A stretch of DNA of 64,000 nt from Parasponia andersonii (taxonomy: Eukaryota > Streptophyta > Magnoliopsida > Rosales > Cannabaceae), in NCBI GenBank assembly GCA_002914805.1, contig JXTB01000079.1, forward strand, positions 606,257-670,256, written 5' to 3'. Position 1 is the first letter of the stretch. Every line of letters begins with the position of its first letter. Positions 1-11,021 of the stretch are shown here, in pieces. The notes under the pieces are model-generated. The model had not been told where the DNA came from, did no database searches, and saw only the letters and a program-made list of their open reading frames with translations. Made by a program: the position numbers and the translations under genes.

Positions 1-112
1 TGCAGAGTCACGTTTCAACATTATAGTTTTGTATAACGGTGAATGGAAGTTTTCGTCAGAGAAAATATTATGGTCTTATATTGCTAAAGAAAGTAAGGCC
101 ATGGGTGTATAG

Positions 113-2317
113 ATGGGTATAACTTTTGTGACCCTTGTAGATAAGCTGTATGAGGTGATTGGAGTTGATAAAAATTGTTTTGATTTAGAACTTAAGGTTG
201 TTTATAAATGTGATGGTGGAGAAGAAATCCCTATTCCTCCAACGAAGATTACCTCTGATAGTGACCTAGAAATTTGGCTTGAAGAGATGTCTTACTCTAT
301 TCAGAACCGTACTCCTTTATGTGTGTCCATTTTACCGAAGTTGACACCTGTGGGTGAGGGTTGCAGTCAAAATGCTTCATTTGTGCCTGAAACAGGTGCA
401 GAGAAAATAGATGAGTTAAAGGAATTCTTTGGTGAAGTAGCTAGGACTCCAGCAACAACAACAGGGACTTCAAGTAGTCAAGTGTGTAGAGTAAGAATAG
501 TAGATAATGAAGCGAAGTGGAGTGCTCCCTTATTTTCAGAGGGAGAATTACCGCAGGGAACACCTAACAACTTGTCAGTTGGATCTTCTAATTCAGTGAA
601 AATCGTGATCGGTCAACTATTTGAGAATAAGGAAGACTTGAAGCTGAAGCTGCACTTGCATGCAATGAAGTGCAATTTTGAGTTCAAGGTAAAAAAGTCA
701 GGCAAAGACTATTGGTTTATAACATGTATAGACGACAATTATACGTGGCGGTTGCGAGCTAGAAAGGTGGAGCAATCTGACATGTTTGAGGTGCGAAGAT
801 ATGTGCCTGAACACACATGTTCGTTGGCAATAAGGCATAAGGACAACAGACAAGCAGCATCATGGGTTATTGGACATTGCATTAAGAGAAAGTACACAAA
901 TCCAGCCAACCCTAATTATGCCCCTCGATCAATAATCGACAATTTCTCCAAAGACTATGGGATTAATATGACATATGAAAAGGCATGGAGATGTAGGGAA
1001 AAAGCACTTCTATATGTCAGGGTAACAGTGGATGGTTCATATCAAAAGCTGTCATCTTACCTATATATGTTAGAGAAGACTAATCCAGGAACAGTCACGC
1101 ATTTAGAGACCGATGAGATGGGATATTTCAAGTATTTCTTCATGTCACTGGGTGCATCTATTCGAGGCTTTAAAACAGTATGCCGTCCTGTGCTATGTGT
1201 GGATGGATCCTTCTTAAAAACAAACTGTAGAGGAACAATGTTGACTGCGATTGCACAAGATGCAAATATGCAGTTGTATCCTGTTGCATTTGGAGTAGTC
1301 GACTCAGAGAACAACGACTCCTGGATGTATTTTATCGTGAAACTAAATGAAGCAATTAGAGACGTTGAGAACTTGGTCTTCGTATCAGACCGACACCCAA
1401 GTATTACGAATGCATTGTCAACTGTGCTCCCTGAAGCACACCATGAAGCTTGCATACATCATATTGGTATGAATATCCAAGCAAAATTCAAGACTGATCA
1501 TTGCCACAGTGAGTACTTCTTGGCTGCAAAATCCTATCGGATGAGTGACTTTCTTCATCATTTTGAGAAGATCAAGGTCAAGGATCAAGCCATTGCTAAT
1601 TATTTAGAAGAAATAGGCATTGAGAAATGGAGCCGTGCAAACTTCTCTGCCATTCGTTACAACATCATGACAAGTAATAACGCTGAGAGCTTTAATAACA
1701 CGAGTAGAGATGCACGGAAGTATCCAATCACAACTTTGGCAGAGTTTCTGAGGTATACACTACAAACTTGGTTCTTTGAAAGACGAACATTGGCAATGGA
1801 ATCCAATAAACCATTACCGACAAAGATTGAGAAGAAATTAGAGGACCGTATTGAGGCTGCGAAGACTTTGATTGTTCAGCCTCTCAGCCACTATGAGTTT
1901 TATGTCATGGACGGTGACAGAGATGATCAAGTTAACTTACAGACAAAGACTTGTAGTTGTAGGAGATTTGATTTGATAGGTCTGCCATGTACGCATGCAT
2001 TGGCGGCTACTCTAAGTCGACGCATCAATCCATACTCCTTGTGTTCCTGGTATTATACAGTTGACGCATGGCTGTGCTCATACGCAGAGACTATATATCC
2101 AGTGGGAAATGAAGAAGAATGGGATGTACCTGATGATATTAGCAGACGTATGGCAGAACCACCTCCTTATAAACCAAAGGTTGGCCGGCCGAAAACAAAA
2201 CGTACAAAGTCAAAAGGGGAGAAGATCATAATACAACGCCATTGTAGCCGTTGCAGTGGAAAGGGGAACAATCGGGCAACTTGTACGTACATGATACCAA
2301 CAGCTTCAAATAAATAA
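113..2317 (+). CDS. MuDR/MULE-family transposase
   Basis: The 734-residue reading frame has the MULE transposase layout: a variable N-terminal region, a FAR1/MuDR-type DNA-binding region (about residues 165-240), the DDE catalytic core and a SWIM zinc finger. The core shows the first Asp in CVDGSF (about 364), the second in VSDRHPS (about 425) followed by CIHH, and the Glu in NAESFNN (about 526). The SWIM signature is CSCRRFDLIGLPCTHA (about 614-629). A C-terminal CCHC-like knuckle (CSRC...NNRATC) has Asn where His is usual. The frame stays MULE-like upstream of this ATG (VLYNGEWKF at 26-52), but a TAG at 110-112 interrupts it directly before the start. The true N-terminus therefore probably lies outside the window and this copy may be slightly damaged. 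The core itself has no stops. The gene converges with the Ulp1-like gene. Confidence 0.9.
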   Translation: MGITFVTLVDKLYEVIGVDKNCFDLELKVVYKCDGGEEIPIPPTKITSDSDLEIWLEEMSYSIQNRTPLCVSILPKLTPVGEGCSQNASFVPETGAEKIDELKEFFGEVARTPATTTGTSSSQVCRVRIVDNEAKWSAPLFSEGELPQGTPNNLSVGSSNSVKIVIGQLFENKEDLKLKLHLHAMKCNFEFKVKKSGKDYWFITCIDDNYTWRLRARKVEQSDMFEVRRYVPEHTCSLAIRHKDNRQAASWVIGHCIKRKYTNPANPNYAPRSIIDNFSKDYGINMTYEKAWRCREKALLYVRVTVDGSYQKLSSYLYMLEKTNPGTVTHLETDEMGYFKYFFMSLGASIRGFKTVCRPVLCVDGSFLKTNCRGTMLTAIAQDANMQLYPVAFGVVDSENNDSWMYFIVKLNEAIRDVENLVFVSDRHPSITNALSTVLPEAHHEACIHHIGMNIQAKFKTDHCHSEYFLAAKSYRMSDFLHHFEKIKVKDQAIANYLEEIGIEKWSRANFSAIRYNIMTSNNAESFNNTSRDARKYPITTLAEFLRYTLQTWFFERRTLAMESNKPLPTKIEKKLEDRIEAAKTLIVQPLSHYEFYVMDGDRDDQVNLQTKTCSCRRFDLIGLPCTHALAATLSRRINPYSLCSWYYTVDAWLCSYAETIYPVGNEEEWDVPDDISRRMAEPPPYKPKVGRPKTKRTKSKGEKIIIQRHCSRCSGKGNNRATCTYMIPTASNK

Positions 2318-2499
2318 TTTTGTATAGAAAATCAAACAACAAAATCACGTATCTTGAGAAATTTGTACTATTAATTTTATCATTTTAATTTTAAGATTTT
2401 AAGTACAACGTTTTAATGAATAATTTTAATATTTTAGTTGGAATAAGTTTGGAATATTATTTACTTTATTATAATGATATAATGTTTTCAAAAAATTGT

Positions 2500-3420
2500 A
2501 ATAATCGAAAATTTCTCGAAAATGCATCGAAATTTCGACTCTGTAAATCAAAACACAGTCGAAATACCATCGAATATCATCGAACTATCATCGAAAAACA
2601 GTCGAACTAACATCGAAAATTTAGATTTTCTATTTTAAAATGTCGTCGAAAATGTATCGAAATTTCAGCACTATTCATCGAAATACTATAAAAAAACTTA
2701 TTTCGAAAAGGTATCCAAATTTCGACTCTGTAAATCGAAACACAGTCGAAATACCATCGAAAACACGTCGAAATACCATCGAATATCATCGAACTGTGAT
2801 CGAAAAANAAACAATCGAACTAACATCGAAAATTTAGATTTTCTATTTTAAAATGTCATCGAAAATGTATCGAAATTTCAGCACTATTCATCGAAATAAA
2901 ATCGAAACACAGTCGAAATACCATCGAAAAGGTATCGAAATTTCGACTCTGTAAATTGAAACACAGTCGAAATACCATCGAATATCATCGAACTGTGATC
3001 GAAAAATAGTCGAACTAACATCAAAAATTTAGATTTTCTATTTTAAAATGTCATCGAAAATTTATCGAAATTTCAGCACTATTCATCGAAATATTGTAAA
3101 AAACCTATTTCGAAAAGGTATCGAAATTTCGACTCTGTAAATCGAAATACAGTCGAAATACCATCAAAAATACGTCGAATTTCACGTGATTTTCCGGTAC
3201 TATTTGCAGCCATACTCATCGAAATATAATCCGAATTAGTTTGGAATATTAAATTGCAATAATCGAAAAATTCTCCACGATGCATCGAAATTTCGAATCG
3301 AAATGCAATAGTCGAAACACAGTCGAAAATGAATGAAAATGCATCCTTATGTCATCGAAAACAGTGACGAATGTCATCGAATTTCGAGTCTGGTTAACAA
3401 GCTGAATTATATCTCATTCA
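2500..3420. repeat. TCGA-rich tandem/dispersed array 1 between the convergent MULE genes
   Basis: The sequence is built from short words such as atcgaaat, accatcgaa and cagtcgaaa, so the palindrome TCGA recurs every 10-20 bases. A higher-order block starting TGTCATCGAAAATGTATCGA recurs at 2641, 2854 and 3049, spacings of 213 and 195 bp. The right end of the array carries the phrase gtgattttccggtactattt at about 3186, which also closes array 2. It lies between the stop codons of the transposase and the Ulp1-like gene and encodes nothing convincing. One N sits at 2808. Confidence 0.85.
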
Positions 3421-3553
3421 TTTTGACTTCAATTTTTAACCTGAGTATACACAGTAACATAATACATGCACAATACATCAGCTATTCTATCCCAAATAAA
3501 ATTATTTAAAAAAATGAGCAAAACTAACAAGTATACAAAAAATTATTATACAC

Positions 3554-6500
3554 CTATGGCTCTATATTCTGGTAGAATAAATCTACACATAATTTCTGTC
3601 TTGAATGTTGCATAATATCATCAACAACGTTGGATAGTGGAATGTCGGCTAACAGACATTCCAAGTGCTTAATCACAAAAACGCCGCAATCTCCACTACA
3701 AAGGCAAATAATTCTAGTTAGTCTCAAAATAACCAATTGAAGAAATGTTTGTTAATATCCTTATATTCTATTGAATTACCTCTTCGCTGTTTGTGGCACT
3801 ACATTAGGAGGTAACCTTCTAACATCAAAATCACGTGGTTTCATCGTTGTAGTCAAATCAAGATCAGCGTGATCAGTGACTCCTTCTACATTGAGCAGAA
3901 AGTATGGCAACATCTTCATCATTGGACGCATAGCTTGCTCGACACGTGCATCATCATATAATGCCTGGTCAGAGTCATATACCGTGAGCATATGCGCAGG
4001 AAGATCTATCTGCACAAGAACCCAATGATTTGAACCGATGTTCAAGGGATAGTAAACTTCATCAACCTCCGCCCAGCCACGTTGAAAATGATCTGCATCT
4101 CTTTTAGCATAGTCAGTAAGCTGGTCATCCCACAAAAACTTCGCTTTATTGGAGGTTCTTCGGAATGCATCCCACCGACCATTCATGCATGCAATGTAGA
4201 CTATGTCCACAAGGGCGACTTTCTTTCTATACGTCTTTGGGAAAAGCCAAAGGCGTTCTCGTATCAACCGAAAAGCCGCGTCAATATACTGCAAATGGAG
4301 AGAATACAATAACTTTTAAGTGAATATAAACAAGGATTTCAAAATGAAGAAAGAAACATTTAATTATAAAGCCAATTACCTCATCTGCAAGCCACTTCCA
4401 AGGAGTCTGAAGGTGGAAAAAGAATCCAGTACTAGCATCACCAGTGGGAAGCTGGATTGGTTTCCGGTTATTAATAAGTCCTACAAGCCATCTCCTAAAT
4501 GTATCAAGCTATTTTGCATCAATTTTCCGGAATGGGTTTGATTTGCATGGATCATTAACCTTGAACTTCTTGTTTGACGAATCGGTGTAGTCAATGAGTC
4601 TCTTAGATCGTTGACCGACCCGTTTCTTCCTCCCAAACTTAATTGTAGCCACCTCAGCTACTTGTAACTCTGTCACTCCCGGAGTTTGCTACTCTTCAGG
4701 AGTATGCTCTTTAGTGGGAGTACTTATGACAACATCTTCACCTGGCTGATACCCTTCAGGAACGACATCCGACTGGGTGGCCTCAGATTCAGAACCAGTT
4801 GGTTGTCGATGTGCTTTCATTTCCTCTATCATCTTCAACAACCTATCAAGTTTATCATTGAGAATCACCTGGTTCGCCTTGAGTTCAGTCTGGTTTGCCT
4901 TCAACTCAGCGATGTCAGTCTTCAACTCAAGATAGAACTTATGTGACTGAGGCACGTCAGTGGATGGTTCCTCCTCTACTTTGTTTCTGGTAGCGTGAAA
5001 GATGTCCGCCTCCTCTGCAGCTCGCTTTGCTTCAGACGCCTCCTTCTTGTTCTCCTCCTCCTCCTCACCATCAATTCCCTCTTCCTCAACTCCAGTACTG
5101 GCGAGGCTCTAGTGTGGATCGTGATATATATGTTTATAAAATTCTTTCTCAGCCTCCCGTGGATTCAATACCGCCTTTGTGACAAGCTGCAAGATAGTTC
5201 AAAATAAAGTTCAATCAACTTATGAATTTATAAAATTAATTATATAAAATAAAATCAATTTTCCGGACTTACTTTCTTAATCTTGAATACATGAATACAA
5301 TCCATCATTGATGGTTTTTTATTGCTTGTCTATGACAACATCCTTGGGAATTTGATGCCAAGGTTTTCACAAAATGCACCAGTAAGTTTGGGGATAGCCT
5401 TATATGCCCAATACTGTAAGGCAATGCTAAACTCATACACTGTGTATTTAGCTTCTTTGTCCTTCTTATTCTTTTTCATCTTCTGAAGGTAGTTTTCCCT
5501 CTGATGCATCATGTCCTTATTCAAACTAGGGAACGTTCTCTCGTAAGATCGCTTTCCCCATAGATAATTAAAGAAATCCTCCTCATTCTCCACAAAAGAG
5601 AGCATATCCATCATAATCTTCGTGCTTGACTCATGTGCCATCAACAGCCCATCTACTAAGTAGCACAAACCCAACTTCCGTACGTCCTTCTTCTCCTCAC
5701 AATTTAGAAATGCAGCTTCTAATTCACCGGATCTCACATTAGCTGCATTATTCAGGTATGTCTCCCTGAGCCTCATGCTACTAGATATAGATTTGTACTT
5801 CACAATGTCTAGATCTTTGGTAAAGTTTAACGCCGTTATCAACACAAACTCACCAAGTCCGAATCTCAAGTTGCTATCCTCAATGAAAAACTGCAACTCC
5901 GCCGGGTTTTGGGATTTCACCTTCCTCAACAGTAGTTGGTGTATAAGTAATCCTGATGCTTGCATTGGAGGAGAAAGAAAAAACTGCTTAAACGGACACT
6001 GCTTTGCCCTCTCTAACAAATCATACTTCTCAAATCTTTCCTTAATCTTCGACATCACCGTTGTTCCTTTTATAGTGACCCTTCCAGGAAAGTGTTCTCC
6101 AAAAGGTACAAGGAGCTTTGACATTTGGTTCGGCATAAGAGGAACAAAGTAATTTAGTTAGGATTTTTATAAATTTAACATATATCAAAAGCATCTAAAT
6201 TACGTCGAAATATAATTCAAACGCATCGAAATAGGTCGAAAAGTGATCGAAATTTCGATCATTTTGATTTCGACGAGATTTCGATTGTCATCAAAAAATC
6301 TTACAGAAACTATCTCAAATGAGAACAAATAACAAGGAGGTGGAAATTGTCCAAGGAACAAATCATCGAAAAACAGAACACGTCGAAATGGAATCGAAAA
6401 TTAATCGAAAACAGTCGAAAAAAGATTAACTACTAGCTACTAAAAGAGAAAAGGTCATCGAACTGTGATCGAAAAACAGTCGAACTAACATCGAAAATTT

Positions 6501-7344
6501 AGAGCAACCTTATTTTCTATTTTAAAATGTCATTGAAAATGTATCGAAATACTGTAAAAAAACCTATTTCAAAGAGTATCGAAATTTCGACTCTGTAAAA
6601 TCGAAACACAGTCGAAATACCATCGAATATCATCGAACTGTGATCGAAAANAAACAATCGAACTAACATCGAAAATTTAGATTTTCTATTTTAAAATGTC
6701 ATCGAAAATGTATCGAAATTTCAGCACTATTCATCGAAATAAAATCAAAACACAGTCGAAAAACCATTGAAAAGGTATCGAAATTTCGACTCTGTAAATC
6801 GAAACACAGTCGAAATACCATCGAATATCATCGAACTGTCATCGAAAATTTAGAGCAGCCTTATTTTCTATTTTAAAAGACAAATTAGCTTTAAATGTCA
6901 TGGAAAATGTATCGAAATTGCAGCACTATTCATCCAAACCTCATCGAAATAAAATCAAAACACAGTCGAAATAACATCGAAAGTTTATTTTATCTATTTA
7001 ATAGAGAATACGGAGCATATTTAACCTAATTTCTCTTTTAAAATATCATCGAAAAGGTATCGAAATTTCAACTCTGTAAATCGAAACACAGTCGAAATAC
7101 CATCGAAAATACGTCGAAATACCATCGAAAACACGTCGAATTTCGCGTGATTTTCCGGTACTATTTTCAGCCATACTCATCGAAATATAATCGAAAATTT
7201 AGACCAGCTAATCGAAAATGCATCGAAAAAATGCCGGAATGAAGTCAAAAATTTCTAAATCGTCTTCTACTACAAATGCCCTAAATTAAAAAAAAAAATA
7301 AAACCCTCAAATCATATTTTGCTTACCTTCTTTTGGGAACTCAT
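3554..7344 (-). CDS. Ulp1/C48 cysteine-protease-like gene with DUF1985-like N-terminus (MULE-borne, partly decayed)
   Basis: Ulp1-type proteases cleave SUMO conjugates; activity of this copy is not claimed. On the minus strand a six-codon first exon (MSSQKK, 7344-7327) ends at a GTAAGC donor, followed by a long intron holding TCGA array 2. The next block (about 6150-5330) encodes a DUF1985-like region (FGEHFPGRVTIKG, NLRFGLGEFVLITALNF). A linker of about 5200-4385 is acidic and has a coiled coil repeating ELKAN (near 4870-4920). The protease block (4309-3776) contains SNHWVLVQID with the catalytic His and VYDSD with the Asp, then VVPQT with a candidate oxyanion Gln. The last exon (3736-3554) holds SGDCGVFVIKH with the catalytic Cys. 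At least two stops interrupt the linker reading, so it may be a pseudogene or the exon limits may differ. The splice pattern is only partly resolved. Confidence 0.7.
6180..7260. repeat. TCGA-rich array 2, inside intron 1 of the Ulp1-like gene
   Basis: This has the same vocabulary and orientation as array 1. The block TGTCATCGAAAATGTATCGA and close variants start at 6529, 6697 and 6896 (spacings 168 and 199 bp). The closing phrase gtgattttccggtactattt recurs at about 7147, some 3.96 kb after its counterpart in array 1. One N sits at 6651 in the same local context as the N at 2808. The array lies between the inferred GTAAGC donor at 7326-7321 and the DUF1985 block starting near 6150, so it would be transcribed as intron on the minus strand. 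Confidence 0.85.
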
Positions 7345-7535
7345 TTTTCTCAACGTAATCCTAAACAGTGAGAGAGATTTACGATAGACAGCACGATGAG
7401 TTTTCGTCTTCCTCAGTTAACGACGCGATGGTTCTTGGCTCTTCAGAGAAGGAGACGAAAGAGAGAGTTGGAGAGAAAGAGAGAGAGAAATGAGGAGTTT
7501 AAGGGGAAGAGGCATATTTTCTCTTAGGTATTAGT
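7345..7535 (-). promoter_or_regulatory. Leader region of the Ulp1-like gene
   Basis: Read on the minus strand this stretch is strongly CT-rich (clusters of TCTCTCTC near 7450-7490) and leads directly into GAGAAAAATGAGTTCC at 7350-7335, a plausible start context. CT-rich leaders are common in plant 5' UTRs. No TATA box was convincingly placed. The extent is inference. Confidence 0.4.
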
Positions 7536-7640
7536 AAGGATATTTTCGTCCACAAGCATATTTTTCAAATGTTTTTTAACTTGTACATATGGGCCAAAAT
7601 AAAGGTATTACGGAACATATTTAACCTAATTTCTCTGATA

Positions 7641-10374
7641 TACAAACGGCATCTTTATTTATTACAATAATATGTAATTAATTAATATGTATTAAATACG
7701 AGAAAAGAAATTATAATCTTCCTTATTTATTGACTCTTATTTTTTTTTATTCATATTGATTTTCTTTCCATTTTTTTTTCTCTTTCTACGCGTTACCTCT
7801 TTCTACTCATTAGTAAACAGAGCATTAATTCACACCTTCACCCTCTTCCCTGTATTTAAACTTGGCCAATTAAAAATTCTGAATGATTATTCTTTGATTT
7901 ATGGAGATATCACGGTACCTAACATTGTAATAACTCGTTGTTATTACGTTGGTGGTGATTCTAATTAATAAATTAGATGAATTAATATGTTACTATTAAT
8001 TCTAATTAATAAATTAGATCACGTACGAATTTTATTTGAAATATAATTATAATTAGCAATAATAGACTGATGCATCATATAGTGTGGAGTACTGTAATAT
8101 TACTCTAACTTTTTCTCTTTTCATATTTATCCCTTAGCATTAGTCTAAACTTTAAGTAAATATATTTTAATAATTAATTTAAATATAAAATTAATACTTA
8201 AAAGAACATATATTAAAAATGATTTTAAAAAGCAAAAATCTATAAATATAAAATATTATTGATAACATATTTATTAATTTTAGAAAAGTTTTAAATTTGA
8301 ACTTCTTTTCAAATATTATATTGAAACTTTAAATAGTATTATGATAAATATATTGGTCAAAATTGGTATTTGTCTTGAAAATAGTACAAGTTTATTTCAA
8401 ATTTTAAATCTAAAGGTAATATTGATAAATACTAAAACAAACGGTATAAACTAACCACAATATTAAAATACAAGATATAAAAATATAATTACCTTAAAAC
8501 CAAAAGATGGTATTTTGTTAAATCCTAGCAATTATGCCACGCTTTAATAAGAAAGGGGAGACTTAATTTGAGATTGAATATGGTTGCTATTTTTAACTTT
8601 TACAAGCAGTTAACGAAAAAATTCAGGAGTGAGAGGCATTTGGCAAGTTCTAATTTTTTGTCAGTAGATTCTAAAAGTTGTTGTGTAACCACTAATTTAA
8701 GCAAAATTTGAAAAATTGGGTAAAAATTACATTTTAAACTTGATTTTGCTTCTATAATATAAATAGTTTAAAATATCACTTTATAACACACATAATCTAT
8801 AATTTGCTAAATACTTAGATGTCCTTTTAAACAACATCAGTTTTGTAGATTAAATTTACCATAATTGTTTATTGCTCACAGCAAGGCTACAGTACAACTA
8901 CAACACAGTACAATAATACCTAATCGACCCAAAGTGTGTGACTAAGAGGTTGACCCTACTATTGCTCTTTGTTTCTTTTCTAGGTTATAATCGGTGGTGA
9001 TTTAGTGATGTCTATTTGTTTTGCTCCAATTTTTTAAGTTGTTAAAGAATTCCTACTATAAACCATTGTTCTTACAAATTAAATTATTAATAAACTGGTT
9101 TATTAACTTGTGATTTCTTATTTTCATCCATAATTTGATATTTCAAGCATGGATATCCTTAGTAAAGCCTAACTGAATTTGGAGACTTTTGATAATTTTG
9201 TACAATAAAAGTTCTTATTTAATCAAACTATGTGAAGATATCTTAAAATTAAATATCATGAGAAAGGGGTGTAAATTGACTTTTTCTTGGATTATTTCCA
9301 TATATCTTAATATTAAAAATCATGAGAGAGGGATGTAAATTGACTTTTTCTTGGATTATTTCCATATATAAAGAAACTTCATTCAATGTTTTTGGTAATA
9401 AAATTTCTAATAGAAAAAAAGAAAGTGTGATGAGAGCAAACAGAGGACTGACACATACTCTCCTAAAAAAATAATACGTATGTGAAGGTTATTAATAACA
9501 CCAAAGTTTTATGTTTTATGTCAAACAACTTATAGTGAAAGCCTGGAAAAAAACAAATTTACATTAAAACCTCGTAAAACATTATACAAATATCTCCAAT
9601 CACTGGTAAAATTTGAGTTTCATTTAATCATGAACTGCTTTTTTGTTTAAAACAATAATTTAAATTATTAATTAATAATTTAAATATGGCTAAATGGTAA
9701 AATTTATTAATTTTATTAATCTTTGTAATTGTTATTTGTCCAAAGTGTAATTGTAATTTTGACATAAAATATGGGATGTTAGTGTAATTGTTTAATTGTT
9801 ATGATTTTGCCCTACATCTATTATACGATTTTTTTTTTTTTTTGAAAACGTATTATATGATTATTTGATTCTGAGCTTCAATGGTGAATTCTTGCCTAAT
9901 AAGTATTTTCTACGGCAGAAGTCCCAAGATATTTTAGAGCAGCAATAGGATTAAGCATCTCATTATTCATAGTGCCCTACCAACAGGATTTGTTTTGAAT
10001 TTTGACGATTTTCATGGATGTGTACGGAGCATCACCGCAGTTATTTCAAACCGCACTTTACTAGATATATTTCAATAAGACAACTTCTAAGGAATTTCAG
10101 AGTGAAAAATAAATAAAAATTAAAATTAAATGAGTGCCCTTTCGGACATTGAAATCTTGTATATTCAATCGGGGCACTGACCAATTACCTACTAAAACAG
10201 TAAGTTTTATAAAAACCTTATGTTTCATATCAGGCAGAGGCTAAATTGGTCTATCAAGCTCGAATAGTCCTACATCATCATCTGCAAATCAAAGGACAAG
10301 TTCTAAAACAAGTTTTGTTGAGCCAAGTTTACCCATTGTGAGGAAGAAATCAGAGAAATGAAAAAACAGCTTAA
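7641..10374. other. AT-rich intergenic stretch, no gene seen
   Basis: About 2.7 kb of AT-rich sequence without a reading frame that resembles a protein. It holds a direct repeat of attctaattaataaattaga (about 7958 and 8000), a 64-bp tandem duplication (listed separately) and scattered homopolymer tracts such as the T run near 9831-9842. I see no tRNA, rRNA or convincing transposon end here. Confidence 0.6.
9239..9368. repeat. 64-bp tandem duplication
   Basis: Two adjacent copies, offset exactly 64 bp, share atcatgaga and the run gtaaattgactttttcttgg (9271 and 9335). They differ at only a few positions. It is a simple local duplication in non-coding DNA. Confidence 0.85.
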
Positions 10375-11021
10375 TGTCACGACCTTAGTCTTAAACTAGA
10401 CAATCGTGCGGTACTTAGTATAGTCCGTCGCACTAAGTCAGCCTACCAACACTCAAGAAAGGGACTTAGAGTAAGCTTTTGAGATAAAATGGTAAAGATG
10501 AGAAAGTTTAGGTGAATGAAGGCTTTTTAGAATACTTAGAACTCTCACAAATGGGACTTGTGTACAAATGAACTCAAAAGGTCCTTTATATAGGCAAAGC
10601 CTAAACCAACCAAGGGTTAGGATCGTTTCAAGTGGCATGATCTTACAAAGGGTCTAGATTATTCTCAGCTAAAGTTATAATATCTACAAAGATATTTACA
10701 TAGAGAATTCTAGAACAAAACATGGTCTAGATCCTTTTAAGAGGTTCACCCACCATCTTGGCTCTTCTAAGTGATTCTAGGAGTATCTAGGACCGTCCAA
10801 CCCATTTAGCACCATCCGGCCTTGTCTAGAGCCTTCTAGGACTTAGTAGCACCAACTAGAGTCTTCTAACATGGCCAAGACCTCTCTTGATCACTCTAGA
10901 AGTGTCCACCACGTTCTAGGGTTTTCCTCAATCTTTCTGGGTGAGCAGTATATATAAAGGGTCTTAGAGCCATGAGCAACAATATTTGGATTTTTGGAAG
11001 CCAAATGAGCAGGGCGTAATA
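10375..11021 (-). repeat. 3' LTR of the chromovirus
   Basis: Starts TGTCACGACC on the plus strand and aligns without gaps to 17335-17981 at an offset of 6960. A TATA-like TATATAAAG, read on the minus strand, lies near 10592-10584. Purine-rich sequence on the minus strand directly beside it (plus-strand ccctcccccact at 11022-11033) is the expected polypurine tract. Confidence 0.93.

Larger units (their letters stand above)
1..7640 (+). mobile_element. Mutator-like DNA transposon (MULE) carrying a Ulp1-like gene, left end outside the window
   Basis: The segment combines a MuDR-type transposase on the plus strand (113-2317), a convergent Ulp1/C48-protease-like gene on the minus strand (7344-3554) and two TCGA-rich repeat arrays. 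MULEs carrying ULP1-like genes (Kaonashi-type) are a known plant class, which is established knowledge; assigning this copy to them is inference. The left terminus lies before base 1, because transposase-like reading continues to the window edge. The right terminus is not proven. I place it near 7640 because the block ending in catatttaacctaatttctc (7612-7636) also occurs near 7014-7033 inside the second array, as if terminal sequence were shared. No terminal inverted repeat or 9-bp target duplication could be tested without the left end. Confidence 0.7.

Noticed and set aside
1057-1455. 132-codon open frame on the minus strand
   Set aside because: It is the antisense shadow of the transposase core and resembles no protein family.
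2500-3420. CRISPR-like look of the short-word array
   Set aside because: Repeat and spacer lengths are irregular, the words overlap, there are no cas genes and the DNA is plant nuclear.
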